From: Pontibacter sp. HSC-14F20
GTDB lineage: Bacteria > Bacteroidota > Bacteroidia > Cytophagales > Hymenobacteraceae
Direction of reading: 5' to 3'
Length of the DNA stretch: 64,000 nucleotides
NCBI RefSeq assembly: GCF_019599265.1
Contig: NZ_JAHZTC010000005.1
Location: 182,065 to 246,064 of the forward strand
Part shown: in pieces, positions 36,222 through 44,244 of the stretch
Layout of the letters: the number at the start of each line of letters is the position of its first letter
How positions within the stretch are numbered: the stretch's first letter is position 1
Notes under the pieces: generated by a model
Database searches by the model: none
Seen by the model: only the letters and a program-made list of their open reading frames with translations
What the model was told of the DNA's origin: nothing
Position numbers and translations under genes: made by a program

Positions 36222-36611
36222 TTATGATTTAAAAAATGAATCCAGCAGCTTCATGCCAAAGGTATTGGTAATGGTGCCGTCGCCGCTGCAATAGGTGCAC
36301 GAAGCCGTGCTGCGGCTCTGCACACAGCTGCAGGTCGAACTTTTGATGATGATGGACTTCCAGTGCTGTGCTTCCTTTGGGCTCAGCTCAAATCGGTGCC
36401 TCTCTAAATCGATGCCGTAGTATTGTTCCAGCTGATCTACCACTACAAAGAGGCCGTCCTTATAGGGGAAAATATGAAGGAATTCTGGTTCCAGAAAAGT
36501 GCCACGGGTAAAGCTGTGTATACCGTAAAGATCGCGCACAGTATCATAGGTTTTGCAGTACATGCTATTTTCATCAGCTTGTAGTACCTCTCGTTCTAAT
36601 AGTAGTAGCAT
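36222..36611 (-). CDS. Unknown protein with Cys-rich C-terminus
   Basis: A 129-residue protein. Residues 1-90 form a mixed domain (FLEPEFLHIFPYKDGLFVVVD). A cysteine cluster follows: CSC, then CTYCSGDG, which fits the CxxCxGxG zinc motif of DnaJ-type proteins. There is only one full motif, so zinc binding would need the CSC pair or a dimer. Lies 8 nt after the CAP-domain gene. Function unknown. Confidence 0.65.
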   Translation of the reverse strand: MLLLLEREVLQADENSMYCKTYDTVRDLYGIHSFTRGTFLEPEFLHIFPYKDGLFVVVDQLEQYYGIDLERHRFELSPKEAQHWKSIIIKSSTCSCVQSRSTASCTYCSGDGTITNTFGMKLLDSFFKS

Positions 36612-36619
36612 ACCTTATT

Positions 36620-37117
36620 TTAATTTGGTGCAGCCAGTAACATGACCCAGTAGTTGCCGGCTCTTGCCACGGCTACCTCTGTATACCAGTCGTTCATCAG
36701 GTTGGCGCAGTGCCCCGGGCTGTTCACCCACCCTCTTATCACGTCGGACTCGGTGTGATGGCCCAAACCAATGTTCTCGGCGCAGGTGAAATAGTTATAT
36801 GCCTGGCGCCTGATGCGCACATGAAAAGGAGTGCCGTCTTTAGAATTGTGGCTAAAGTAATTTTGGCGATACATATCCAAGGCATGCAACTGGGCAGCCC
36901 GCTCCAGTTTGGCGCTCCAGGCCAGCGGCTCGGTTGGTGGCAGGTACTCGGCACCACACTGCTGCCCGGCACCGCGGTGCTTGTTCACCAGTTGTAGCAC
37001 AAGTGCTTTATCTACCTCCGTGGCAGGGCTTTGTACCGGAACAGTCCTACTTAAAGGTATAGCAAGCAGCAAGGCGTACACCAGCAGGGCTTGCGCTATA
37101 AAAAGAGATGGTTGCAT
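36620..37117 (-). CDS. Secreted CAP/SCP-domain protein
   Basis: A 165-residue protein from the ATG at 37117, chosen because it opens a signal peptide (SLFIAQALLVYALLLAIPLS); the frame runs on to 37159 but that part is not signal-like. The mature part is a CAP (cysteine-rich secretory, YkwD-like) domain: LVNKHRGAGQQ, WSAKLERAAQLHALDM, FSHNSKDGTPFHVRI, AENIGLG, and GWVNSPGHCANLMN. Bacterial CAP proteins are secreted; most have no proven activity. Key His and Glu residues of the CAP cavity are present. Confidence 0.85.
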   Translation of the reverse strand: MQPSLFIAQALLVYALLLAIPLSRTVPVQSPATEVDKALVLQLVNKHRGAGQQCGAEYLPPTEPLAWSAKLERAAQLHALDMYRQNYFSHNSKDGTPFHVRIRRQAYNYFTCAENIGLGHHTESDVIRGWVNSPGHCANLMNDWYTEVAVARAGNYWVMLLAAPN

Positions 37118-37219
37118 ATAAGTTTTTTGCGTGTTGCTATAATGATAAAAAATATACAAACGGGTATAGCCAGTTATGCTGCAGAATGCTCAAGTCTGCT
37201 CAGTGCGTGGTAGAATAGC

Positions 37220-37621
37220 TTAAACTGCCTCTCTCTTCACCTGTAGCGCCTCATGCGTCATGGCATGCATGATGTGCAGCAGTTCTATGCCCCGCGTGAA
37301 TACCTGTAGTTGGTTTTCGCTTACCAGACTTTGGTCCTGCATCAGGTCCATCATAATCGCCATCTGGCTTTCGAGCTTGGTTTTGAGCTGACTTAAAATA
37401 GGCTTCATAATCAGGCCAGGCGCTTCTACAGTTGTTTTGCCCTGTTGCAGTGCTCCGAGCAACAGCTTTATGCACTCGCTGGTAAACTGCGCTTTTTTCA
37501 AGTCTCTTTCGGCACTGGTGGCGCTGCTAGCTACCAATTCCTGCTCTCCCAGAATTTTCTCCAGAAGCTCCTGCACCAACTCTGACTGCTTCGCAGTTAC
37601 GCTTAAAATAAGGTTTTCCAT
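37220..37621 (-). CDS. Unknown helical protein
   Basis: A 133-residue all-helical protein from the ATG at 37621 (MENLILSVTAKQSELV); the frame is open to 37651. It holds amphipathic helices with many Gln, Glu and Lys (LVQELLEKILGEQELVA, LKTKLESQMAIMMDLMQDQ, short runs) and no cysteines or membrane helices apart from weak hydrophobic faces. It may be a small bundle or dimer. No family recognised. Confidence 0.6.
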   Translation of the reverse strand: MENLILSVTAKQSELVQELLEKILGEQELVASSATSAERDLKKAQFTSECIKLLLGALQQGKTTVEAPGLIMKPILSQLKTKLESQMAIMMDLMQDQSLVSENQLQVFTRGIELLHIMHAMTHEALQVKREAV

Positions 37622-37666
37622 ACCGTTTTGTTTGTGTTTTAAATGAAACATAAAGAAATGATGGGC

Positions 37667-38425
37667 TTATGCCACCCAGCTGTGATTTGGCATGATAGGA
37701 CGGGCAGCAGGCAGACTTTCCCAGTCTATACCTGCCGCCGCTTTGGCAATCTGCTCCACCAGAACAATATCGACATACTCTCTTCTGGAGTGCTCATGCC
37801 ACACTCCTGCCGAGAGGTTGGTACACTCGGGTATAACATCCTCGTAAATGGCCGTGTCGGTAAACACCCCGTATGGGTCGGCCTGGTAAGTCATACCTTT
37901 TTGAGCAAACTGAATGGACAGCGCATCGGCAAAGGAATCGCTGGCGGTGCGCCCACAGCGCTGGTGCGTTATAATAGAGCCCGTCTCTCTGCGGTCGAAA
38001 GCCACGGCACGTTTGAATTGTCTGAAAAACTCAGGGTCTTGCTCTAGGGCCCAACGACTGCCCAGGCAGCCACGCTCCTCTCCTGCAAAGAAGTAATAAG
38101 TACCCGGCACCCCTTGACTAATCAGGTATAGCAGGATCGTGACACCCGCCTTGTTATCGCCGCCCAGTATGGTGCTGCCGTCCGTACGTATGATGTTATG
38201 AGCTATCTCATGGGTTACTTTCTCGCGGGTATACGAGGCCGTGTCCAAGTGGGAAGCGAACAGCGTTTCGGATGTGCCTACTCGCAGGAAGTAGTTGCCG
38301 AACGCATCTTTTTGCACACCTGCAGGCAGATAGGGCTCCAACCGGCTTTCATAGCCGTGGGGCACCGTGTACTGTGTCAGGTTCAGGAATGTGTTTTTAA
38401 AGTCAAACGTACAGTTTTCGCGCAT
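37667..38425 (-). CDS. M20/M28-type zinc peptidase
   Basis: A 252-residue aminopeptidase-fold protein. The two-zinc motif set is visible: ASHLDT (first His and Asp), GGDNKAGV (bridging Asp), GEERGCLGS (Glu-Glu base and ligand), FDRRETGS (Asp ligand) and a late EHSRREYVD (His ligand). It is short because the lid domain of many M20 enzymes is absent, which fits M28-like or small M20 forms. It probably trims peptides in the cytoplasm, as no signal peptide is seen. Confidence 0.85.
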   Translation of the reverse strand: MRENCTFDFKNTFLNLTQYTVPHGYESRLEPYLPAGVQKDAFGNYFLRVGTSETLFASHLDTASYTREKVTHEIAHNIIRTDGSTILGGDNKAGVTILLYLISQGVPGTYYFFAGEERGCLGSRWALEQDPEFFRQFKRAVAFDRRETGSIITHQRCGRTASDSFADALSIQFAQKGMTYQADPYGVFTDTAIYEDVIPECTNLSAGVWHEHSRREYVDIVLVEQIAKAAAGIDWESLPAARPIMPNHSWVA

Positions 38426-38731
38426 AGGCAGTGCATGGGATTATGGTTGAACAAAAATTTACAAGGCAGAGCGGGTCCTGTACTGCTCCGGAAGAGCAGT
38501 GAAACATATTCAGAAGACCCAAAGAAATTATAAATGCGTTACACAGAGGCAAGCAAATGCCCGTTCGCTAAGGTATAGCTTAGCGCAGTGTAACAGGGAA
38601 AAATTAGGTAAATCAGGCAGCGGGCAAGGCGAGGCACATCCCCGATGCTTTCTAAATTTGATAATACAAAGATACAGCAACGTAAACAGGATTTGGTGTT
38701 TCTACAAGCTTGTAATTAGGAGTTCCTGAGC
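38426..38731. other. Gene-free region with nested hairpins
   Basis: No gene in 306 bp. CTGCTC-N5-GAGCAG forms one hairpin near 38480-38500. From 38538 to 38594 an outer stem GTTACAC/GTGTAAC encloses two hairpins: GGCA-N6-TGCC and CGCTAAG-GTATAG-CTTAGCG. The predicted shape is a three-way junction. A dispersed 17-bp repeat lies at 38703-38719. Confidence 0.5.
38703..38719. repeat. Dispersed palindromic repeat, copy 1
   Basis: TACAAGCTTGTAATTAG, with the palindromic core TACAAGCTTGTA, lies 12 bp beyond the stop of the 38732 gene. Nearly the same word occurs at 41228, 42615 and 49434, always between or at the edge of genes. Confidence 0.6.
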
Positions 38732-39616
38732 TTAGTAGAAGCGTCTACAGAGTCGGTCTACATCGTGCATAAACTCTGTAATGAGTTGAATCGTCTCCAT
38801 CTCGAGCGCCTTGTCGAAATCAGCCAGCTTCAAGTCAAACTCCATCTCAGCGACACTGTTGCTTATCTGTGGACGCATGTAGGCCTCAAACCCATAATCG
38901 TATGCCAGCTGCTTAAGTTTGGCCACTCCCTCTTTCACCAAGTCAGCCACATAAACAGCGGAGCCACTTAGTGCGGAACGGCGGCGCTCGTCGTGGGTAA
39001 GTTCTATTTGCAGCGCAGCTCCTACACGCACCACAGGGCGGTACAAACTATCCTGCAGCAGGTTGTATGTGATATGACTGTGCACCCCCGTATGTATACC
39101 GGAAACTGTTGCCAGCAAGTAGTAAAAATCTTCGCGCAGGGTAAGCAAACGGTAACTTGGCCGATGATTAAAAGGCCCTTTCGTTTTCAACTCTTCCACT
39201 ACCTGCTCGATAGGTACAGCCAGCGTAGTTTTTGGAAACATTTGCTGAAAGCGGCCTAGGAAGTGCAACATGTGACCAGTGCGGAGTCCATCAGGCTTTT
39301 CGCGCACCAATCGCTTTTTAGTGCGTGCGTACCCGGCAAAGTTAAAAACGGCCCCGCTGAGCGGGCTCCCGGCGGCACGCAGCAAAATGATGTCGCTATC
39401 CGGCCAATGTTTCTGAAAGTTTTGCCATATCATCAGGTAGCTACCCAAGTGACCATCGTATATGCTGGTAGAGTTACTACCTGTCCTGTACCTTCTCCCA
39501 TCGCTCATCTTAGGGAAAGTCACCCGGCTAAACCGGTAGGGAGCGTGCCCCATAATCTCCAGCTTATTCTCAAGAATAAGGTCATAGTTGTTTACTAAAG
39601 TGCTTAAGGCGCTCAT
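38732..39616 (-). CDS. Unknown protein downstream of structured leader
   Basis: A 294-residue protein without recognised family. It contains VTFPKMSDGRRYRTGSN, HWPDSDIILLRAAGSPLSG and PSYRLLTLREDFYYLLATVSG (short runs), then a helical C-terminus. It has no signal peptide or membrane helix. Its start follows a 245-nt untranslated stretch with a promoter and a terminator-like hairpin (see 39695-39861), so its expression may depend on read-through. The function is unknown. Confidence 0.7.
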   Translation of the reverse strand: MSALSTLVNNYDLILENKLEIMGHAPYRFSRVTFPKMSDGRRYRTGSNSTSIYDGHLGSYLMIWQNFQKHWPDSDIILLRAAGSPLSGAVFNFAGYARTKKRLVREKPDGLRTGHMLHFLGRFQQMFPKTTLAVPIEQVVEELKTKGPFNHRPSYRLLTLREDFYYLLATVSGIHTGVHSHITYNLLQDSLYRPVVRVGAALQIELTHDERRRSALSGSAVYVADLVKEGVAKLKQLAYDYGFEAYMRPQISNSVAEMEFDLKLADFDKALEMETIQLITEFMHDVDRLCRRFY

Positions 39617-39694
39617 AGCTGTTCAGTTAAAAAATGAAACATAAAACCTGAGCCTGCAGCACAAGACGCAATCGGTCACATGCAGGCAAAAAGT

Positions 39695-39861
39695 AAAAAA
39701 GAAAAGCTACGGGCGATAAACGCTTTCAGCTTTTTTTCGGCAGAAGCCGCGCATTGTCTGGGGCACCGATGGAGCTAAAACCCGGTTGCCGTGCCTAAGG
39801 GCACTCTGAATGCTTTTTATGAGATGATAACTGCTTCGTTAAACAGATGGTATTGAATCAT
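39695..39861 (-). ncRNA. Candidate small RNA or riboswitch-like leader
   Basis: A transcript of about 165 nt is predicted from the promoter at 39866-39896. It would fold into GTGCC-CTTA-GGCAC, then GGCA(A)CCG...CGGTGCC with a 14-nt loop, then CGGC-TTCT-GCCG. It ends in a terminator stem AAAAGCT/AGCTTTT (39728-39734 with 39702-39708) holding an inner GCG/CGC, followed by TTTTCTTTTTT. It lies between the L,D-transpeptidase gene and the 38732-39616 gene. It is either a free sRNA or a terminator-controlled leader. The GGCAACC...GGTGCC pattern recalls SAM-binding leaders, but I cannot match it to a known class. Confidence 0.55.
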
Positions 39862-39865
39862 GATG

Positions 39866-39896
39866 CAAATATAATAAATTTATATATATTAAGCAA
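39866..39896 (-). promoter_or_regulatory. Bacteroidota-type promoter
   Basis: On the minus strand TTG (39896-39894) and TATATTTG (39873-39866) are separated by 20 nt, an exact match to the primary sigma promoter of Bacteroidota (TTG-N19/20-TAnnTTTG). Transcription would start near 39860, before the structured leader. Confidence 0.7.
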
Positions 39897-39975
39897 ATAG
39901 TTACATATAAACTATTTAATCTTAGTTGTGATCAGTTTAAAATGAGATTGCCTCGGAATCAGTATAAACTTACAT

Positions 39976-40488
39976 TTAGGGCTTTATATCGATAGGTGTA
40001 CCTACCGGAACGGTCTGGTAAAGTTCTTCCATTTCGTCGTTGGTCACTGCCATGCAGCCCGCAGTCCAATCCATGAGCCGGTGCCATTTGCCGATAAAGG
40101 GCATTTTGTTCGGTAAGCCATGAATTTTGATATCGCCGCCCACGGGTTTGCCCAGTCGTTTGGCTTCTCTCCTATCGGCAGCGTTGGGGTACGACACACC
40201 CAGGTTTTTGTAATAGGCGCTGTGGGGGTTCTTGCCGTTGATGGTATAGCGGCCCTCGGGTGTTTTGTTGTCGCCCTCGTGCTGTTTATCTCCAACAGGT
40301 GTTTTGCCCAAGGAGATGGTATAGCTTTTAACCAACTCACCTCTGCTATACGCCTCTAGCCTTCGCTCCGACTTATGCACCACCAGGCGGTCAATCTTGG
40401 TGCCCTCGGGCAAAGACCGTTCTGATAGTACAAGGTAGCCATAGTAGGCACCAACAAAAATGATGAACAGGAGCAGGAGTTTTTTCAT
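39976..40488 (-). CDS. L,D-transpeptidase (YkuD family)
   Basis: A 170-residue exported enzyme. Residues 3-22 are a signal anchor (LLLLFIIFVGAYYGYLVL). The catalytic domain has DRLVVHKSERRLEAY, LGKTPVGDKQHEGDNKTPEG, IKIHGLP and the active site DWTAGCMAVTNDE, with the nucleophilic Cys and the conserved His. These enzymes make 3-3 cross-links or anchor proteins in peptidoglycan, or cleave it in relatives. Upstream lies the unknown 40516 gene, 27 nt away. Confidence 0.9.
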   Translation of the reverse strand: MKKLLLLFIIFVGAYYGYLVLSERSLPEGTKIDRLVVHKSERRLEAYSRGELVKSYTISLGKTPVGDKQHEGDNKTPEGRYTINGKNPHSAYYKNLGVSYPNAADRREAKRLGKPVGGDIKIHGLPNKMPFIGKWHRLMDWTAGCMAVTNDEMEELYQTVPVGTPIDIKP

Positions 40489-40515
40489 AGGTTAGGGTTT
40501 CGTAAAAGATTAGCA

Positions 40516-41166
40516 TTAAAGAGTATTACCTATCAACTCTTTTGCTTTATCAATCAGTATGTTCTCACAATATTCCTGCAGCCCTCTATCAATAGCCTGT
40601 AGGGCCTTGACGTACTCAGGCGTATTGCCGTGCCGCACGTACTCGCGGTCCTGCGCCATCCAATGCACTTCCCTTTCCACACCCTCGGGGTCGAAACAGC
40701 GCCCATAAATAGGGAACACCCGAAACTGCAGGTGCGGCAGCTTCACATCAAACAGCACACAGCTGTAGCGTTCGTCATCTGCCCTAGGCTCCAAAGTTAC
40801 GTCGATGTTGTCGGCCGCCAGTTTTTCTTTCAGGAAATCAAACAGGTGCTGGTTAAAGATATAGCTGATCACGGTGGTTCGCTCCTCTTCCGAGAACGTT
40901 TCAAGGGCAGCCTGCAAGGTATACTGAAAAGAGAAGTCGCTTTCTTCTAACTCTTCATCACCATCTTCTATTCTTTCCTGCAGGTAGGCAAGATTCTCCG
41001 CCACAGATTCCACCAAATTCTCATAGGTAAAAGCGTGAGCGAAAATATCAGCGTTGCGCACATTAAACAGCACACTCCCATCACACCAGTTTCCCACCAG
41101 CTTCATGTAATAGCCAGCAGGCGCCAGTAGCGTACTCAGTTTATCAAACAACTCTTGTTGCGACAC
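40516..41166 (-). CDS. Unknown acidic protein
   Basis: A 216-residue acidic protein starting with GTG at 41166. It has a mixed alpha/beta pattern: WCDGSVLFNVRNADIFAHAF, RYSCVLFDVKLPHLQFRVFPIYG (short runs), an acidic helix (RIEDGDEELEESDF), and a Trp near EVHWMAQDREYV. No family recognised. It is followed closely by the L,D-transpeptidase gene. Confidence 0.65.
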   Translation of the reverse strand: MSQQELFDKLSTLLAPAGYYMKLVGNWCDGSVLFNVRNADIFAHAFTYENLVESVAENLAYLQERIEDGDEELEESDFSFQYTLQAALETFSEEERTTVISYIFNQHLFDFLKEKLAADNIDVTLEPRADDERYSCVLFDVKLPHLQFRVFPIYGRCFDPEGVEREVHWMAQDREYVRHGNTPEYVKALQAIDRGLQEYCENILIDKAKELIGNTL

Positions 41167-41227
41167 GGATCTTTGCAGTTTTTATACCTGCAAAATTAGG
41201 ATATAGCGCAAGCTGTTTTTGCTGTTT

Positions 41228-41245
41228 GCAAGCTTGTAATTATAG
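41228..41245. repeat. Dispersed palindromic repeat, copy 2
   Basis: GCAAGCTTGTAATTATAG lies 8-25 bp beyond the stop of the 41253 gene. It shares AAGCTTGTAATTA with copies at 38703 and 49434 and is in the same orientation relative to the gene. Confidence 0.5.
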
Positions 41246-41252
41246 TGTAGGT

Positions 41253-42497
41253 TTAGGTGCTCGATTTCCCCTTTGGGAAATATTTTCCTAGTATGTAATC
41301 TTTCACTTCATCATCATACGTTACCAGATCACGGTCTACTCTTATACCTTTCGCACTTCTCTTGGCGTTAGGCAATGTTTCTATATAGTATTCGATGGCT
41401 TCGGTGTTAACCAACTGCTTTTTAAATTCCTTTCGGATATTGGTCAGTTCGGTAAATGGTCCTTTCTTCTTCTCGTCTTTGAATATGAAAGAGTTTATTA
41501 CATTGGAAACATTAAGCATCCGTTTGTTTTCAAAGGCATTATCAATTTCCTCGTCGCCTGCGTACGCCTGTTTCTTTTTGGCTGTACGGCTGTACAAATT
41601 TGAGTACAGGTATGTTAATTTTTCAGGATAGTCAAATTTATATAAATCTGACAAAACCACACCCTTAGGATGGATCAGGAAGAACAGGTATAGCGTCGCG
41701 CGTTTTGGGTTGAGTTTGACGTGTTTGTTTATATCTGGGAAACTTACTGTAATACCCTGTGAGCGCCCTAAACTTCTTGAAATATGGATTCTGCGATGCC
41801 CCAAAACAAACTGATGCTTTTGTTTGAAGAGCATTTCGTAGCGCATTTGCTCAAACAGTGGGAACGCCTGCAGCAAGTACTCCTGACTAACGCCAGCCGC
41901 TATCATTCCTTTTATGCATTTCATGCAGATGTCGGCTGTGCGAAACTTGAAAATAACCTCTTCCTTATTTGTGCAATAGTCACCAATACAGCCTTCGGCT
42001 TTGTCATGCAACTTGCGCCTTATGTGCATGGTTTTGCAGTAAAGCTTATGCAACACCTGCGTCATCACAGTAAATGTGATTGGGTATACAGCGCTGCAAT
42101 CCAGGTACTCGCCCCACTCGCTGGTTTTAATAAACACATTTAGGGCGTCGTCCTGAAAGGCTGCCAAATGTTGTAAACTATTGCTTTCAGGTGTAAGCAA
42201 TATCACAAAATCTTTTGATGGTATAGCCCAGCGTTCCCGATAGGCTTCGCATTGGTTATAGAAATACCCAAAGGAATGCCCCAGAAAACGCTCTCTCCTA
42301 GTTGTCAGTTTTCCTTTTTTATTCACAGACATACTTTCGCCTAGAGGTCCTCCAGCGCTAGCAGTTAAGGCTCCACAGTCAAGACTATCCTTGGTTCTGA
42401 TAAAAGAAATAAGCCCAGTAGTTGCCTGCAGTATCTGCATCACTTGCTCATACTTCTCCACTGAGAAGCCGCTGTCTCTGATTACGTGTACGTTCAT
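41253..42497 (-). CDS. Unknown protein with four-cysteine motif
   Basis: A 414-residue protein from the ATG at 42497 (MNVHVIRDSGF); the frame is open 24 nt further. The central part has GCIGDYCTNKEE and DICMKC, a C-x5-C...C-x2-C set that could bind zinc. The first third resembles a metalloprotease-like domain in the way a D/H-rich helix precedes the cysteines, but I see no HExxH. The C-terminal third is basic (SRTAKKKQAYAGDEE, TNIRKEFKKQLV). Not assigned. Confidence 0.65.
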   Translation of the reverse strand: MNVHVIRDSGFSVEKYEQVMQILQATTGLISFIRTKDSLDCGALTASAGGPLGESMSVNKKGKLTTRRERFLGHSFGYFYNQCEAYRERWAIPSKDFVILLTPESNSLQHLAAFQDDALNVFIKTSEWGEYLDCSAVYPITFTVMTQVLHKLYCKTMHIRRKLHDKAEGCIGDYCTNKEEVIFKFRTADICMKCIKGMIAAGVSQEYLLQAFPLFEQMRYEMLFKQKHQFVLGHRRIHISRSLGRSQGITVSFPDINKHVKLNPKRATLYLFFLIHPKGVVLSDLYKFDYPEKLTYLYSNLYSRTAKKKQAYAGDEEIDNAFENKRMLNVSNVINSFIFKDEKKKGPFTELTNIRKEFKKQLVNTEAIEYYIETLPNAKRSAKGIRVDRDLVTYDDEVKDYILGKYFPKGKSST

Positions 42498-42614
42498 AAG
42501 TTTGTCTTCAAATACATACACAATATATTCAATTTTAGGGATATTGAAATAGGTAGCCTCAGAGAATCTTCACTTTTATCTGGATATAACACATCAAAAA
42601 AATCACAGCCAACT

Positions 42615-42634
42615 CTAATTACAAGCTTGCAAAC
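42615..42634. repeat. Dispersed palindromic repeat, copy 3 (opposite orientation)
   Basis: CTAATTACAAGCTTGCAAAC lies about 80 bp before the plus-strand gene at 42716, in the opposite orientation to copies 1, 2 and 4 on the plus strand. It shares CTAATTACAAGCTTG exactly with the complements of copies 1 and 4. Confidence 0.55.
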
Positions 42635-42715
42635 TTCAAATTAGGCGGCTGTTTATAAGCAATTTTGCATTGCAGAGCCAGAAACGCTGGTTCGTCTTTC
42701 ACTTCATTTCTATAT

Positions 42716-43702
42716 ATGCCCAGAGCCCCTTATGCAAAATCCAAATTAGACGAGAAGTCGCTGGCAGCCATGCTACGCGAGCGCCTCAAAACTGGCAAAA
42801 GCCTGGTATACTTTGCCTCTGGTCGCAGAGTTCGCAAAGAATACTATGTCCTCCCCTACGACCACATTGTGCTGGTGGACTACAACTTCCGCTCAACCTT
42901 TGCTGTGCGCGGCAAAGTCATCATTATCGGTATGACGGCGCTCCAGGCTACGGCAGCTTTTAAGGAGGCTGGCTTGAAGTTCGACGCCTTTGTGTGTATT
43001 AATGAGGGCTTGAACGAGGGCGGCGGTTATTATGCTATTAACGGCAACTGGAGCATGGGCACGATTCTGCCTATCCTCAAAGACACCTACCTGCACATTG
43101 CCTGCCCCACTTACTATGGCCGCACCCGCTGGCGCGAAAAGCTCTTTAACTTGCCGCAGCAAGCCGATTTGCTCGACGCGACGCACCCTGAGTACATCAA
43201 CCCGAGTGTATTTTCGGATTACAGTCGCTATGGAGATGCCGCCTGTGTTTGGAGTGTAACCAAGCAACCTGGCAAAGCGGTGTCCTTTAACGTAGGCAAT
43301 AGAACCCTGACGCTGCAGCACAAAAACATTTGGGACGACTACGACATGCTGGATATGTTGATGGTACGTTGTTCCCCAACCGAAGAAAGACAGCTACAGC
43401 TGATGGCACCCAAAGCGCAGCCGCTTTATCGCCCGCGCTACTATCGCAGCGAAGAGCAGGACGCCAGTTTTGAGGCAATGCTCCATTATTGCAATCTGCA
43501 CCGAATCGAAAAGCTGGGCCTCACGCCTTGGTTGGGAGGCAACTATACCCGTTTCTTGAACTACCTGCAAGCCCACCAAGACAGATTCCCCTATCCACAG
43601 TCCGTATACCTGTACCACTTGCACCGCAACGATTATAGGGAGCTGTATAAGCTGGCGGAGGATACTGAAATACCTGTTCAGCCTGTTGAGATACAACCTT
43701 AA
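42716..43702 (+). CDS. Unknown protein
   Basis: A 328-residue protein from the ATG at 42716 (MPRAPYAKSKLDEKSL); the open frame begins upstream at 42665 but without protein character. Features include VVLVDYNFRSTFAVRGKVIIIG-like strands, a Gly-rich NEGLNEGGGYYAING segment, and WSMGTILPILKDTYLHIACP. A Rossmann-like arrangement of strands is possible. No family recognised. The esterase gene follows after 9 nt, so they form an operon. Confidence 0.65.
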   Translation: MPRAPYAKSKLDEKSLAAMLRERLKTGKSLVYFASGRRVRKEYYVLPYDHIVLVDYNFRSTFAVRGKVIIIGMTALQATAAFKEAGLKFDAFVCINEGLNEGGGYYAINGNWSMGTILPILKDTYLHIACPTYYGRTRWREKLFNLPQQADLLDATHPEYINPSVFSDYSRYGDAACVWSVTKQPGKAVSFNVGNRTLTLQHKNIWDDYDMLDMLMVRCSPTEERQLQLMAPKAQPLYRPRYYRSEEQDASFEAMLHYCNLHRIEKLGLTPWLGGNYTRFLNYLQAHQDRFPYPQSVYLYHLHRNDYRELYKLAEDTEIPVQPVEIQP

Positions 43703-43711
43703 GCTAACTGT

Positions 43712-44200
43712 ATGAAGAGCATCTTATACCTGCACGGCTACAATGGCTCACTCTCGCCAGCCAAGCAAGCTATACTGGAGCGCTACGGCAACGTGGCGGC
43801 TCCCGCCATAGCCTATGACAAACCAGATTACTTTAAGAAATTAACTGACCTTGCCCGTACCGCCGATGTCATCATTGGTTCAAGCTTTGGCGGCCATACG
43901 GCGTATTTGCTTTCCTTGCTCTATGATAAACCTACGCTGCTGTTTAATCCGGCTTTTGTTACCAAATCGCCTGCACCTGATTTGGGTGGTATAGCCATAC
44001 CTAACTCTAAAACCAGCCATACCAGTATTGTGCTGGGCAAATTGGATAACGTAATTATGTATAGAGATAACCTAGCGTACGTGTCTAGGGAATTGGGATT
44101 AGCTAATCTTCGGGTCGTAAAGGTTGACGGTTTGGGGCACCGTATACCTGACGTGGTTTTTGAGGATCAGGTGGTGAGGTTTTGGGGTATAAAGTTTTAA
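43712..44200 (+). CDS. YqiA-like small alpha/beta-hydrolase
   Basis: A 162-residue esterase-type protein. LYLHGYNGS (oxyanion region) is followed by DVIIGSSFGGHTAYLL, the GxSxG nucleophile elbow. LLFNPAF and the late GLGHRIPD, with the catalytic His, fit the YqiA/UPF0227 family of compact esterases. The Asp of the triad is probably in VLGKLDNV. Cytoplasmic. Second gene of a pair with the unknown 42716 protein. Confidence 0.85.
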   Translation: MKSILYLHGYNGSLSPAKQAILERYGNVAAPAIAYDKPDYFKKLTDLARTADVIIGSSFGGHTAYLLSLLYDKPTLLFNPAFVTKSPAPDLGGIAIPNSKTSHTSIVLGKLDNVIMYRDNLAYVSRELGLANLRVVKVDGLGHRIPDVVFEDQVVRFWGIKF

Positions 44201-44244
44201 AGTGACACACTTGTCATTTTTCTGATTGTGTGCCACCTTATATC

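Larger units (their letters stand above)
39617..39975 (-). other. Gene-free region holding promoter and structured RNA
   Basis: This 359-bp stretch has no open frame of note. Its right third is very AT-rich and holds the promoter. The middle holds the hairpin series and terminator. The left 75 bp contain another stem, GCCTGCA/TGCAGGC, just before the start at 39616. AAATGAAACATAAA near 39632 recurs near 37641, also just upstream of a start. Confidence 0.6.

Noticed and set aside
44201..44244. Hairpin GTGACACAC/GTGTGCCAC between the convergent esterase and HNH genes
   Set aside because: One mismatch in a 9-bp stem and no T run; possible terminator but too weak to list.
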